From Palleronia sp. THAF1 (GTDB taxonomy: Bacteria > Pseudomonadota > Alphaproteobacteria > Rhodobacterales > Rhodobacteraceae): a DNA stretch of 64,000 nucleotides. This document shows, piece by piece, positions 27,290-37,286 of the stretch. The translations under genes were made by a program, and so were the position numbers. The notes under the pieces are model-generated. The model saw only the letters and a list, made by a program, of their open reading frames with translations. It was not told the origin of the DNA and ran no database searches. The first letter of the stretch is position 1. Each line of letters begins with the position of its first letter. The stretch spans positions 725,001 through 789,000 of the forward strand of contig NZ_CP045420.1 in the NCBI RefSeq assembly GCF_009363795.1. The letters are read 5' to 3'.

Positions 27290-28827
27290 TGGGCATCCAA
27301 GCTTCCGAGATTTCCTCGATCCTGAAGGATCAGATCAAGAACTTCGGCCAGGAAGCCGAAGTCGCCGAGGTTGGCCGCGTGCTGTCCGTCGGTGACGGTA
27401 TCGCCCGTGTCTATGGCCTTGATAACGTTCAGGCCGGCGAGATGGTCGAGTTTCCGGGCGGCATCCAGGGCATGGCCCTGAACCTTGAGACCGACAACGT
27501 CGGCGTCGTGATCTTCGGCACCGACCGCGACATCAAGGAAGGCGACACCGTAAAGCGCACCAACGCCATCGTGGACGTGGGCGTTGGTGACGACATGCTG
27601 GGCCGCGTTGTCGATGGTCTGGGCAACCCGATCGACGGCAAGGGCGAGATCAACTACGCCGAGCGCCGCGTCGCCGACGTGAAGGCGCCGGGCATCATGC
27701 CCCGCAAGTCGGTGCACGAGCCCATGGCCACGGGCCTCAAGGCCATCGACGCCATGATCCCGATCGGCCGTGGCCAGCGCGAGCTGATCATCGGTGACCG
27801 TCAGACCGGCAAGACCGCCGTGGCGCTGGACGCGATCCTGAACCAGAAAAGCTACAACGACGCCGCCGGCGACGATGAGAGCAAGAAGCTGTACTGCATC
27901 TACGTCGCTATCGGTCAGAAGCGTTCGACCGTCGCGCAGCTGGTGAAGAAGCTCGAAGAGACGGGTGCCATCGAGTACACGACTATCGTGTCTGCGACCG
28001 CGTCCGAACCTGCGCCGATGCAGTACCTCGCCCCTTACACCGCAACAGCGATGGCCGAATACTATCGCGATAACGGCCGCCATGCGCTGATCATCTACGA
28101 TGACCTGTCGAAGCAGGCCGTGGCCTACCGTCAGATGTCGCTGCTGCTGCGTCGTCCGCCGGGCCGTGAAGCCTATCCGGGTGATGTGTTCTACCTGCAC
28201 TCGCGCCTGCTGGAGCGGTCCGCCAAGCTGAACGAAGACAACGGCTCGGGTTCGCTGACGGCGCTGCCGATCATCGAAACGCAGGGCGGCGACGTGTCGG
28301 CCTTTATTCCGACGAACGTGATCTCGATCACCGATGGCCAGATCTTCCTGGAAACGGACCTGTTCTATCAGGGCATCCGTCCCGCCGTGAACACCGGTCT
28401 GTCGGTGTCTCGCGTTGGATCGTCGGCGCAGACCAAGGCCATGGCCTCTGTCGCCGGTCCGGTGAAACTGTCGCTCGCCCAGTATCGCGAGATGGCGGCC
28501 TTCGCGCAGTTCGGTTCGGACCTGGATGCGGCCACGCAGCGTCAGCTGAACCGGGGCAAGCGCCTGACCGAACTGATGAAGCAGAAGCAGTATTCGCCGC
28601 TGTCGAACGCCGAAATCGTCTGTATCATCTTCGCGGGTACGTCCGGTTACCTTGACGATGTCGCAGTGAGCGATGTGCAGCGTTGGGAAGACGGCTTGAT
28701 CAGCTTCCTGCACGCCAAACATCAGGACACGATCGACTGGATCACCAACGAAGATCCGAAGATCAAAGGCGATGCCGCCGACCGTCTGAAGAAGGTGCTC
28801 GACGAGTATTCGGCGGACTTCTCGTAA
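27289..28827 (+). CDS. atpA: F1Fo ATP synthase alpha subunit
   Basis: The regulatory nucleotide-binding subunit of the F1 hexamer, 512 residues, the normal length. The P-loop GDRQTGKT is at 169-176. [17 protein letters not shown] is the family signature with the arginine finger that reaches the beta catalytic site. The start overlaps the atpH stop by one base. All features are canonical. Confidence 0.99.
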   Translation: MGIQASEISSILKDQIKNFGQEAEVAEVGRVLSVGDGIARVYGLDNVQAGEMVEFPGGIQGMALNLETDNVGVVIFGTDRDIKEGDTVKRTNAIVDVGVGDDMLGRVVDGLGNPIDGKGEINYAERRVADVKAPGIMPRKSVHEPMATGLKAIDAMIPIGRGQRELIIGDRQTGKTAVALDAILNQKSYNDAAGDDESKKLYCIYVAIGQKRSTVAQLVKKLEETGAIEYTTIVSATASEPAPMQYLAPYTATAMAEYYRDNGRHALIIYDDLSKQAVAYRQMSLLLRRPPGREAYPGDVFYLHSRLLERSAKLNEDNGSGSLTALPIIETQGGDVSAFIPTNVISITDGQIFLETDLFYQGIRPAVNTGLSVSRVGSSAQTKAMASVAGPVKLSLAQYREMAAFAQFGSDLDAATQRQLNRGKRLTELMKQKQYSPLSNAEIVCIIFAGTSGYLDDVAVSDVQRWEDGLISFLHAKHQDTIDWITNEDPKIKGDAADRLKKVLDEYSADFS

Positions 28828-28854
28828 GCGGACGCGGATAGGAGGGACGGCTGA

Positions 28855-31177
<2,323 letters not shown>

Positions 31178-31232
31178 AGCTGATACGGGTCGCGGTGGTC
31201 CGCGACCCGACACCCCAAGCCGGAGACCGATC

Positions 31233-31670
31233 ATGGCCGACATGATGCAATTCGACCTCGTCAGCCCCGAACGCCGCGTCGCGTCCTATAAGGCGTCTGC
31301 CGTGTCCATTCCGGGTACCGAAGGCAACATGACCGCGATGCCGAACCACGCGCCGCTGATCACCACCCTGCGCCCCGGTGTGCTGCATGTGGAAGGCGAG
31401 AAGGGGGCCGAAGAGTACATCGTAACGGGTGGCTTCGCGCAGATCACGCCCGAAGGTATCTCTGTGCTGGCCGAGGAAAGCTACCACCGCAACGAGATGA
31501 GCCAAGAAATCCTGGATCGCATGTTGGAAACCGCCGCCGAGCGTCAGCGCAAGGCTGTTGAAGCCTCGCACAACGAGCCTGGCCCGGCGGACGACGCGGC
31601 CAAGCTGATGGCAGACATGGTCGCCATGGGCACGCACATCGGCCTGTCGCCGAAGCAATCCAATCTCTGA
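31233..31670 (+). CDS. atpC: F1Fo ATP synthase epsilon subunit
   Basis: The epsilon subunit binds gamma and restrains ATP hydrolysis. 145 residues, with the N-terminal beta-sandwich (MQFDLVSPERRV, GNMTAMPNHAPLITTLRPG) and a C-terminal helical part. CCGGAGACCGATC precedes the ATG. It closes the F1 operon, and a strong hairpin follows at 31678-31701. Confidence 0.97.
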   Translation: MADMMQFDLVSPERRVASYKASAVSIPGTEGNMTAMPNHAPLITTLRPGVLHVEGEKGAEEYIVTGGFAQITPEGISVLAEESYHRNEMSQEILDRMLETAAERQRKAVEASHNEPGPADDAAKLMADMVAMGTHIGLSPKQSNL

Positions 31671-31677
31671 CCCAGCA

Positions 31678-31701
31678 GGGCGTTCGCTGACGCGAGCGCC
31701 C
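31678..31701 (+). terminator. Hairpin after atpC, possible attenuator
   Basis: A 10-bp stem (GGGCGTTCGC with GCGAGCGCCC, one G-T pair) closed by a 4-base loop, starting 8 bases after the atpC stop. No T-run follows, so it may stabilise the mRNA end or partly stop transcription rather than terminate fully. Confidence 0.4.
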
Positions 31702-31714
31702 GATGCAACGAGCC

Positions 31715-32068
31715 ATGTCTGAATCCCTTTCCTACATTTCCATCGACCAAGGGCGCGAACAGTTGTTTTCGCACTTCGATACCGATGGAGAGATGTGGAC
31801 CGGAAGCGGGCCGCGGCAGGTTAGCACCCGAATAACGTTCAATAACGCTTTCGCCGGTCCCCCAGCGGTAAATGTATCTATCAGCATGTGGGACGTAGGG
31901 CGGTCTGCCAATCTTCGGGCTGAAATCCTTGCGCAAAACATCAGTTCCGATGGCTTCGACATGGTGTTCCGCACGTGGGGTGACAGCCAGATCGCCCGGA
32001 TCGGTGCCGATTGGATCGCCATTGGGGCTGCCGTCGATCCGACGCTTTGGCAGGTGGACGGGGCCTAA
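31715..32068 (+). CDS. H-type lectin domain protein
   Basis: A 117-residue protein that is nearly all one H-type lectin domain. The key features are ITFNNAFAGPPAVNVSIS, then WDVG, NISSDGFDMVFRTWGDS and the ending ARIGADWIAIG. These fit the family's F-x-PP-x-V-x-V-S, N-x-T/S-x-x-G-F and tryptophan-rich last strand. No signal peptide is visible from MSESLSYISID. H-type lectins bind N-acetylgalactosamine in animals and slime moulds; a bacterial role is not established. It lies 44 bases after atpC on the same strand. Confidence 0.8.
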   Translation: MSESLSYISIDQGREQLFSHFDTDGEMWTGSGPRQVSTRITFNNAFAGPPAVNVSISMWDVGRSANLRAEILAQNISSDGFDMVFRTWGDSQIARIGADWIAIGAAVDPTLWQVDGA

Positions 32069-32146
32069 CGATTTCACGGTAGCGCCTTATCGTCGACGCC
32101 TTTGGGCTGGAGAAGAGAGCCAACCGTCGCAACGCCCGTGCTGCTT

Positions 32147-32788
32147 ATGTTTTCTCTTCGCCGTTCCATTCTGTATCAGCTCGCCGCAGGCGTGTTCGCG
32201 CTGATTGCGCTGTTCTGCGCGCTGAACTGGATGATTGGTGGCTATGTCGCCATGCAGCGCGCCGCCGATCTGAAGCTGACGTTGACCGAAATGCTCCCCG
32301 GAAGCGATAGGCCGATCTCGGCCATCGTTCGAATTTTCCCCGCAAGCTTTGACGCGACAGAAAGAACCTTGGATGCCTACGCACTCGATGCGACCAGCAT
32401 ATCGGTCGCCCGCGTGGTCGTTCCCGAAGGCTTCGCTGTTCCGGCAGAGGATTGGACCCGGCGCGGGGACGGAACCGCATTGGTTCGCATGACTGTTTGG
32501 CGCGATGAGGAAACAGGGAGCCTTGTGCTGGATGAACCCGGTTTCCAATCCCAAGCCTCTGACTGGTCCATCTTCACAGGCATCGGCCTAACGGCGGCCA
32601 TCATCAATGGAACCGTGGCTGTCGTTCTGATTATCCTATCGGTTCAGGCCTCCGCGGTGCCGTCGCAGGCCCCAAGTCATCGCCCGAGCAACGCCCGACC
32701 GCGCAGCGCGAAATCGGTGCGGGCCGCCCGGCGGTTTGCAGCACTTGAAGCGCAGGACCGGCTGAACACGACCTCATCGAAGGTCTAG
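32147..32788 (+). CDS. Membrane protein with two helices and a periplasmic domain
   Basis: About 213 residues from MFSLRRSILYQL. The first helix (about 9-33, LAAGVFALIALFCALNWMIGG) is followed by a roughly 110-residue extracytoplasmic domain, a second helix (about 147-170, GLTAAIINGTVAVVLIILSV) and a basic cytoplasmic tail. I do not recognise a family. It is co-directional with the lectin gene 78 bases upstream. The start has no clear ribosome binding site, and the longer frame from 32102 is also possible. Confidence 0.65.
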   Translation: MFSLRRSILYQLAAGVFALIALFCALNWMIGGYVAMQRAADLKLTLTEMLPGSDRPISAIVRIFPASFDATERTLDAYALDATSISVARVVVPEGFAVPAEDWTRRGDGTALVRMTVWRDEETGSLVLDEPGFQSQASDWSIFTGIGLTAAIINGTVAVVLIILSVQASAVPSQAPSHRPSNARPRSAKSVRAARRFAALEAQDRLNTTSSKV

Positions 32789-33594
32789 AACGCGACTTCG
32801 ACGCCAGGCAACTTGAGCGCCTTGATCAGGTCGCGCAGCTCTTGTCGGGCGGCCACGTTCGACAGGTTCAGCCCGCCGACACCTATGTCCTTCAGGTCGA
32901 GCAGCGTCAAACCACGCGGGAACAGCTCTCGGAAGATGACACGCTCGGAGAACCCGGGAGCTGCGCGGAAACCGATCCGCTTGGCAAGGTTGTCCACCGC
33001 CTCTGCCATGCGCTTTTTGTTGCGCATCTGCTGCGGTCCCAGACGGTTGCGCACCACGATCCAGTCGATCGGCGGCAGCCCGGCGCGAGCGCGCAATTGA
33101 CGGGCGTTCCAGACCATTTCGGAATAGACCGAGGGGCCGAGAATACGGTTGGTCTGTCCGTCCACCTTTGCCAGCAAGTCGAAGTCCACGAAGCTGTCAT
33201 TCAGCGGCGTAATCAGCGTGTCAGCCAAAGAGTGCGCCACTTGGCTAAGACGAGTGTGCGAACCGGGGCAGTCGATCAGTATGAAGTCTACGCGATCTTC
33301 CAGGCCGGCCACTGCCATCGACAGCCGCGTGTCGTGGATGTTCTCGCCTTCCGGAACATCTTCGGCTTTCAGCTCTGGCAGCAGCCGATATTCAGGGATC
33401 GGCAGCTCCATGCCCGTCGCTTTGTTGTGGGCGATGCGGTTCTCGACGTAGCGACCGAAGCTTTGCTGGCGCAGGTCCAGATCCAGCGCGCCGACCCTAT
33501 GGCCCATACGCTCTAGCGCAGTCGCGACGTGCATAGAGGTCGTGGACTTGCCCGATCCGCCCTTCTCGTTTCCGACGACGATGATGTGCGCCAT
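32785..33594 (-). CDS. mipZ: Division-plane positioning ATPase MipZ (ParA family)
   Basis: In alphaproteobacteria MipZ forms gradients from ParB-bound origins and blocks FtsZ assembly near the poles. 269 residues. The deviant Walker A is KGGSGKST at 11-18, and LDLDLRQQSFGRYVENR and LIDCPGSHTRLSQ are family segments. The DLRQQSFGRY stretch distinguishes MipZ from true ParA. The start at 33594 is MAHIIVVGNE; the longer frame is unsupported. Convergent with the membrane protein gene. Confidence 0.93.
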   Translation of the reverse strand: MAHIIVVGNEKGGSGKSTTSMHVATALERMGHRVGALDLDLRQQSFGRYVENRIAHNKATGMELPIPEYRLLPELKAEDVPEGENIHDTRLSMAVAGLEDRVDFILIDCPGSHTRLSQVAHSLADTLITPLNDSFVDFDLLAKVDGQTNRILGPSVYSEMVWNARQLRARAGLPPIDWIVVRNRLGPQQMRNKKRMAEAVDNLAKRIGFRAAPGFSERVIFRELFPRGLTLLDLKDIGVGGLNLSNVAARQELRDLIKALKLPGVEVAF

Positions 33595-33703
33595 GTGCTG
33601 CCTGTCCCGTTCGTTTTGCGGCGTTATATGGGCGGATCGCCGCCAATGGAAGCGGTTGGGCAGAGCGGTCTGCCATTCGGGGCAGGGCAGGCACACAAAA
33701 GCA

Positions 33704-33731
33704 AAACGCCGCCCCGGTCAGGGCGGCGTTT
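33704..33731 (-). terminator. Rho-independent terminator after rpmE
   Basis: An 11-bp perfect stem (AAACGCCGCCC with GGGCGGCGTTT) and a 6-base loop. On the minus strand it runs into TTTTGCTTTTG. It closes the ribosomal rplS-rpmE run. Confidence 0.9.
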
Positions 33732-33755
33732 GCCGAAAATCGAACGGGGGAGGGT

Positions 33756-33977
33756 TTAGAAGCCCAGGCCCTCGTACTTCTTTTTGAACTTCGAAACGCG
33801 GCCGCCGGTGTCCATCAGGCGGGTCGAACCGCCGGTCCAGGCGGGGTGTACGGAGGGGTCGATGTCCAGAGAGATCTGGTCGCCTTCCTTGCCGTAGGTC
33901 GAGCGCATCTGGACGACATCGCCGTTGACCAGCTTGACGTCGACCACGTGGTAGTCGGGATGGATATCCTTTTTCAT
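33756..33977 (-). CDS. rpmE: Ribosomal protein L31
   Basis: 73 residues of large-subunit protein L31: [19 protein letters not shown], then [18 protein letters not shown] and [10 protein letters not shown]. The zinc-binding Cys residues of other L31 forms are absent, the common alphaproteobacterial Zn-free type. AAGGAGCGACCC precedes the ATG. It follows rplS by 11 bases. Confidence 0.96.
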   Translation of the reverse strand: MKKDIHPDYHVVDVKLVNGDVVQMRSTYGKEGDQISLDIDPSVHPAWTGGSTRLMDTGGRVSKFKKKYEGLGF

Positions 33978-33988
33978 CGGGTCGCTCC

Positions 33989-34381
33989 TTACTTGCTGGC
34001 GCTGTCGCCGGACTTCGGCGCGCGGTAGTTGGTCTGTTCGACGATACGGGCCGACTTGCCGCGACGCTCGCGCAGGAAGTACAGCTTGGAACGGCGGACG
34101 CGGCCACGACGGACGACGTGGATCGACTCGATGTTCGTGGAATACAGCGGGAAGACGCGCTCGACGCCCTCACCGAAGCTGATCTTGCGAACCGTGAACG
34201 AGCCGGCGATGCCTTTGCCGTTCTTGCGGCTGATGCAGACGCCTTCGTAATTCTGAACGCGGGTGCGGGTGCCCTCGGTCACCTTGTAGCCCACGCGAAT
34301 GGTATCACCGGCCTTGAAGTCCGGGATCTCTTTGCCGAGCTCTTCGATCTGCTCGGCTTCGATCTGTGCGATCAGGTCCAT
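33989..34381 (-). CDS. rplS: Ribosomal protein L19
   Basis: 130 residues of large-subunit protein L19, at the 30S-50S interface. [46 protein letters not shown] and [18 protein letters not shown] are all canonical. AAGGAGCGTTAGGC precedes the ATG. It follows trmD in the usual rpsP-rimM-trmD-rplS order. Confidence 0.98.
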   Translation of the reverse strand: MDLIAQIEAEQIEELGKEIPDFKAGDTIRVGYKVTEGTRTRVQNYEGVCISRKNGKGIAGSFTVRKISFGEGVERVFPLYSTNIESIHVVRRGRVRRSKLYFLRERRGKSARIVEQTNYRAPKSGDSASK

Positions 34382-34432
34382 GCCTAACGCTCCTTCGTTG
34401 CCCAGGGTTTTCCCCGGAGATTGATTACCACC

Positions 34433-35263
34433 TCAGAGCTCTCGGTCTTCGTCCGGGTCCAAGCCGCGCGCTGCGCAGTATGCCCGCCAGAGATCAGGTC
34501 GTCGTTCTTTCGTCAGCCTTTCGGCCATTGCGCGGCGCCAGTCTTCGATCTTGCCGTGGTGCCCCGAAAGAAGAATCTCGGGGATGTCATGGCCGGACCA
34601 GTGCGCGGGCTTCGTGTACTGGGGATGCTCCAGCAGGTTGTCGGAGTGGGACTCCTGTTCCGTGCTGGCCTGATTCCCAAGCACGCGCGGTATAAGGCGG
34701 ACCGTCGCGTCAAGCAAGGCCTGCGCCGCGATCTCTCCTCCCGTCAGAACATAGTCGCCTAGGCTGATTTCCTCGATGCGGTGATGGTCCAGAACGCGTT
34801 GGTCCACACCTTCGAAACGCCCGCACAGAAGGGTGACGCCCTTGGTCTGGGACAGACGCTCGGCCGTGCGCTGTGTGAAGGGCGCACCACGGGGCGACAG
34901 GTAGATCACGGGCCATTCCGCCCGGTCGTCCGGCGTGCCTTGAGCGGCTTCTCGCAGGGCTGCGCTGACGACATCGGGGCGCAGGACCATGCCCGCACCG
35001 CCGCCTGCGGGGGTGTCGTCCACGTTGCGGTGCCGTCCCTCGCCGAAGCGACGCAGGTCGATGGGAGTCAGCCGCCACAGTCCGTCCTCCAGCGCCTTGC
35101 CGGTCAGACTAAGCCCCAACGTGCCGGGAAAGGCCTGCGGAAACAGGGTGATGACGCGCGCGTCCCACGTGTGCGCATCCGACGGCACTTCGGCCATGAG
35201 ATCACGCGGTTGCAGGTTGGCGCGGGCCGACAGGCGGCCGTGGGATTTGGTCGGGGCGGGCAT
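34433..35263 (-). CDS. trmD: tRNA (guanine-N1-)-methyltransferase
   Basis: Makes m1G37 in tRNAs, preventing frameshifting. About 276 residues, from MPAPTKSHGRL at 35263, with a 45-residue N-terminal extension before WDARVITLFPQAFPG. The SPOUT knot is shown by LSPRGAPFTQRTAERL, LLCGRFEGVDQRVL and EISLGDYVLTGGE. The frame stays open to 35500, but that stretch overlaps a small DUF1328 gene and is not coding for TrmD. Part of the rpsP-rimM-trmD-rplS operon. Confidence 0.95.
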   Translation of the reverse strand: MPAPTKSHGRLSARANLQPRDLMAEVPSDAHTWDARVITLFPQAFPGTLGLSLTGKALEDGLWRLTPIDLRRFGEGRHRNVDDTPAGGGAGMVLRPDVVSAALREAAQGTPDDRAEWPVIYLSPRGAPFTQRTAERLSQTKGVTLLCGRFEGVDQRVLDHHRIEEISLGDYVLTGGEIAAQALLDATVRLIPRVLGNQASTEQESHSDNLLEHPQYTKPAHWSGHDIPEILLSGHHGKIEDWRRAMAERLTKERRPDLWRAYCAARGLDPDEDREL

Positions 35264-35301
35264 CGCAACCGGGTGGCCCCGGTTGCGGCCCAAGTCAAGG
35301 G

Positions 35302-35463
35302 TCAGGCGATGGCGACGACCCCAAGAACCAGCAGAAGGAACAGGACCAGCGCGATGCCGATGAGAACCTTGGCGGCTGATAGGGCAACGCCGGAAATGCG
35401 GCCGAAGCCAAGAAGCGCTGCGATGGCGGCGACGGCCAGCAGGATAAGAATGAGTTGAAGCAT
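35302..35463 (-). CDS. DUF1328 (UPF0391) small membrane protein
   Basis: A 53-residue protein: MLQLILILLAVAAIAALLGFG, then RISGVALSAAKVLIGIALVL, then LFLLLVLGVVAIA. It has two hydrophobic helices joined by the family-typical GFGRISG turn. It ends 38 bases before the trmD start and lies between rimM and trmD on the same strand. Function is unknown. Confidence 0.88.
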   Translation of the reverse strand: MLQLILILLAVAAIAALLGFGRISGVALSAAKVLIGIALVLFLLLVLGVVAIA

Positions 35464-35524
35464 GGGACGGGCAATCTTTAAAGGGTGACTGGCAGAGCAA
35501 CGGATCGCTGCCCTGCCTGTTCCT

Positions 35525-36031
35525 TCACGAAAAGATGCCCTCTGGCGGGTCTATCACAAGCCTGCCCCCGGCCAGATCGACTGTCGGGACGAAGGCTTGG
35601 GTGAACGGCAGCAACACAGGCTCGGTTTGACCATTTGCTGCAATCTCCAGCAGATCACCGGCCCCTTGTTCGATCACGGCTTTCACTTTTCCGACAATCG
35701 TGCCGCCCGTATCGACGACATCCAGTCCGATCAGATCGGCGTGGTAGAACTCGTCGTCATCCGGGTCTGGCAGGCGCTCTCGGGGAGCGTAGAGGCGGAC
35801 GCCTTTCAGCGCGTCGCCCTCTTCTTTCTTCGCAACGCCTGACAACCGTGCGGAGAACCCGTTCTTTATCGCCCCATTCAGCGTGACATCGAAGGTCCGC
35901 CCATCGTCGGTGACAAGCGGCGCGTAGGCCGCGATGGCTTCCGGCTGGGCGCAGAAGCTTTTCAGACGAACGTCACCACGAACGCCGAACGATCCGGCGA
36001 TCTGACCTACGCAGACAAGGGAATCGGCCAT
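35525..36031 (-). CDS. rimM: 16S rRNA processing/30S maturation factor RimM
   Basis: 168 residues. The N-terminal barrel [19 protein letters not shown] and the C-terminal PRC-barrel ([37 protein letters not shown]) are canonical. RimM binds S19 and aids 30S head assembly. ACGGAGCGCGCG precedes the ATG. A hairpin separates it from rpsP. Confidence 0.96.
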   Translation of the reverse strand: MADSLVCVGQIAGSFGVRGDVRLKSFCAQPEAIAAYAPLVTDDGRTFDVTLNGAIKNGFSARLSGVAKKEEGDALKGVRLYAPRERLPDPDDDEFYHADLIGLDVVDTGGTIVGKVKAVIEQGAGDLLEIAANGQTEPVLLPFTQAFVPTVDLAGGRLVIDPPEGIFS

Positions 36032-36057
36032 CGCGCGCTCCGTTCATGAAATTGAAA

Positions 36058-36083
36058 GGCCCCGCGCCGTAGGGTGCGGGGCC
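36058..36083 (-). terminator. Hairpin between rpsP and rimM, possible attenuator
   Basis: An 8-bp stem (GGCCCCGC with GCGGGGCC) and a 10-base loop. The minus strand continues TTTCAATTTC, a weak T-run. It lies within the operon, so it may set the ratio of S16 to RimM/TrmD. Confidence 0.5.
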
Positions 36084-36098
36084 GTTCGCTGGGCAGGA

Positions 36099-36497
36099 TC
36101 ACTCTGCGGTTTCTTCCGCAGGGGTCTCTTCGGCAGGAGCGTTGGCGGCTTCGGCGCGGGCCGTGGCCTTGTCGGCACGCTCTTGCGCGCGCTCTTCGGC
36201 CTTCTTGCCCGGCTTGGCTTTCTGCATGTTGGCGCGTTCTTTCTTCTCGATCACGCCAGCGGCTTCGAGGAAGCGAGAAATGCGGTCGGTGGGCTGTGCG
36301 CCTTCGCTCAACCAGTACTTCACGCGCTCCATGTCCATCTTCACGCGGTCTTCGCTGTCCTTAGGCAGAAGCGGGTTGTAGGTGCCCAGCTTTTCCACGA
36401 AGCGGCCATCGCGGGCCATACGGGTGTCGGCGGCGACGATGGAATAGTGGGGGCGCTTCTTGGAGCCGCCACGGGCGAGCCGGATTTTCATAGCCAT
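36099..36497 (-). CDS. rpsP: Ribosomal protein S16
   Basis: 132 residues. [20 protein letters not shown], then [16 protein letters not shown] and [12 protein letters not shown] are canonical S16. The C-terminus has a long charged Ala/Glu-rich extension (from about residue 90), frequent in alphaproteobacteria. CAGGAGATCAATAAC precedes the ATG. Its start lies 2 bases before the chorismate mutase stop, so the genes are in one transcript. Confidence 0.97.
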   Translation of the reverse strand: MAMKIRLARGGSKKRPHYSIVAADTRMARDGRFVEKLGTYNPLLPKDSEDRVKMDMERVKYWLSEGAQPTDRISRFLEAAGVIEKKERANMQKAKPGKKAEERAQERADKATARAEAANAPAEETPAEETAE

Positions 36498-36498
36498 G

Positions 36499-36777
36499 TT
36501 ATTGATCTCCTGAGATTTTACGGTGGTTGTCTTTGACCCGGTCAACGACCAGGGCCAGGATTTGCAGGGCGAGGGCGGGATCGACGCCCGTCTCCTCGGC
36601 CAGTGCTTCGATGCGGGCGCGTTGTTGCGCTTCGCGGGATTCGTCGAGGGGCGGCAGACCGCCAGTCGCCTTGAGCGCGCCGACCTGATCGGTGTTGCGA
36701 AAACGCTCGGCAAGGGTGTGGATCAGGATCGCATCCAGCTGGTCGATGCGGTCGCGCAGGGTTTGAAGGTCGGTCAT
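36499..36777 (-). CDS. Chorismate mutase, AroQ type
   Basis: Converts chorismate to prephenate for Phe/Tyr synthesis. 92 all-helical residues: [39 protein letters not shown] and the last helix with VVDRVKDNH. The order of conserved Arg, Lys, Asp, Arg/Glu matches the AroQ family. It overlaps the GNAT gene by 4 bases and lies between ffh and rpsP, an insertion into a translation operon. Confidence 0.9.
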   Translation of the reverse strand: MTDLQTLRDRIDQLDAILIHTLAERFRNTDQVGALKATGGLPPLDESREAQQRARIEALAEETGVDPALALQILALVVDRVKDNHRKISGDQ

Positions 36778-37286
36778 GGGTGCACCCACACTTCACAGCC
36801 CGCGTCATGGGCCGCGCGCTCGCCATCGGTAGTTGCGCCCAATCGGCGGGCGACGGCTTGGCTGGGGGCATTGTCCGGGTCGATGTAGCTGACAAGACGG
36901 GCCGGAGGCAGGGTGGCTGCCGCCCAATCGCGCGCGGCGGTCGCGGCTTCTGTGACGAAACCTTGGCCTCGATCCGTAAACAGCACCCAGCCGATTTCGC
37001 GGTCGAAATGGACGGGGGGATGGTGAACGCCGGTCATGCCGATGACAGCGCCGGTATCGCGGCGTTCGATGAAGAACCAGCCGTAGCCCATCAACGCCCA
37101 GTGGCCTGTTATTCCGGCAAAAGCACGCCACAGATCTTTGCCAGCGAAAGGCCCGCCGACGAAGACCGAGTCTTCAGACGTGTAAAACGCCGCATAGACG
37201 TCGAAATCCGCCATCGTCGGAAGACGCAACGTCAGGCGGTCCGTCGTCAGGACCGGGCCAGAGATATGGGCGAGGGCGGTGCTCAC
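36774..37286 (-). CDS. GNAT-family N-acetyltransferase (RimJ/RimL-like)
   Basis: 170 residues. TDRLTLRLPTMADFDVYAAF is the typical RimJ/RimL start. IGWVLFTDRGQGFVTEAATAARDWA includes the acetyl-CoA loop (R/Q-G-x-G-x pattern, here RGQGFV). SYIDPDNAPSQAVARRLG is the conserved last block. Substrate unknown. It overlaps ffh and the chorismate mutase gene by 4 bases each (ATGA), so translation is coupled. Confidence 0.9.
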   Translation of the reverse strand: MSTALAHISGPVLTTDRLTLRLPTMADFDVYAAFYTSEDSVFVGGPFAGKDLWRAFAGITGHWALMGYGWFFIERRDTGAVIGMTGVHHPPVHFDREIGWVLFTDRGQGFVTEAATAARDWAAATLPPARLVSYIDPDNAPSQAVARRLGATTDGERAAHDAGCEVWVHP

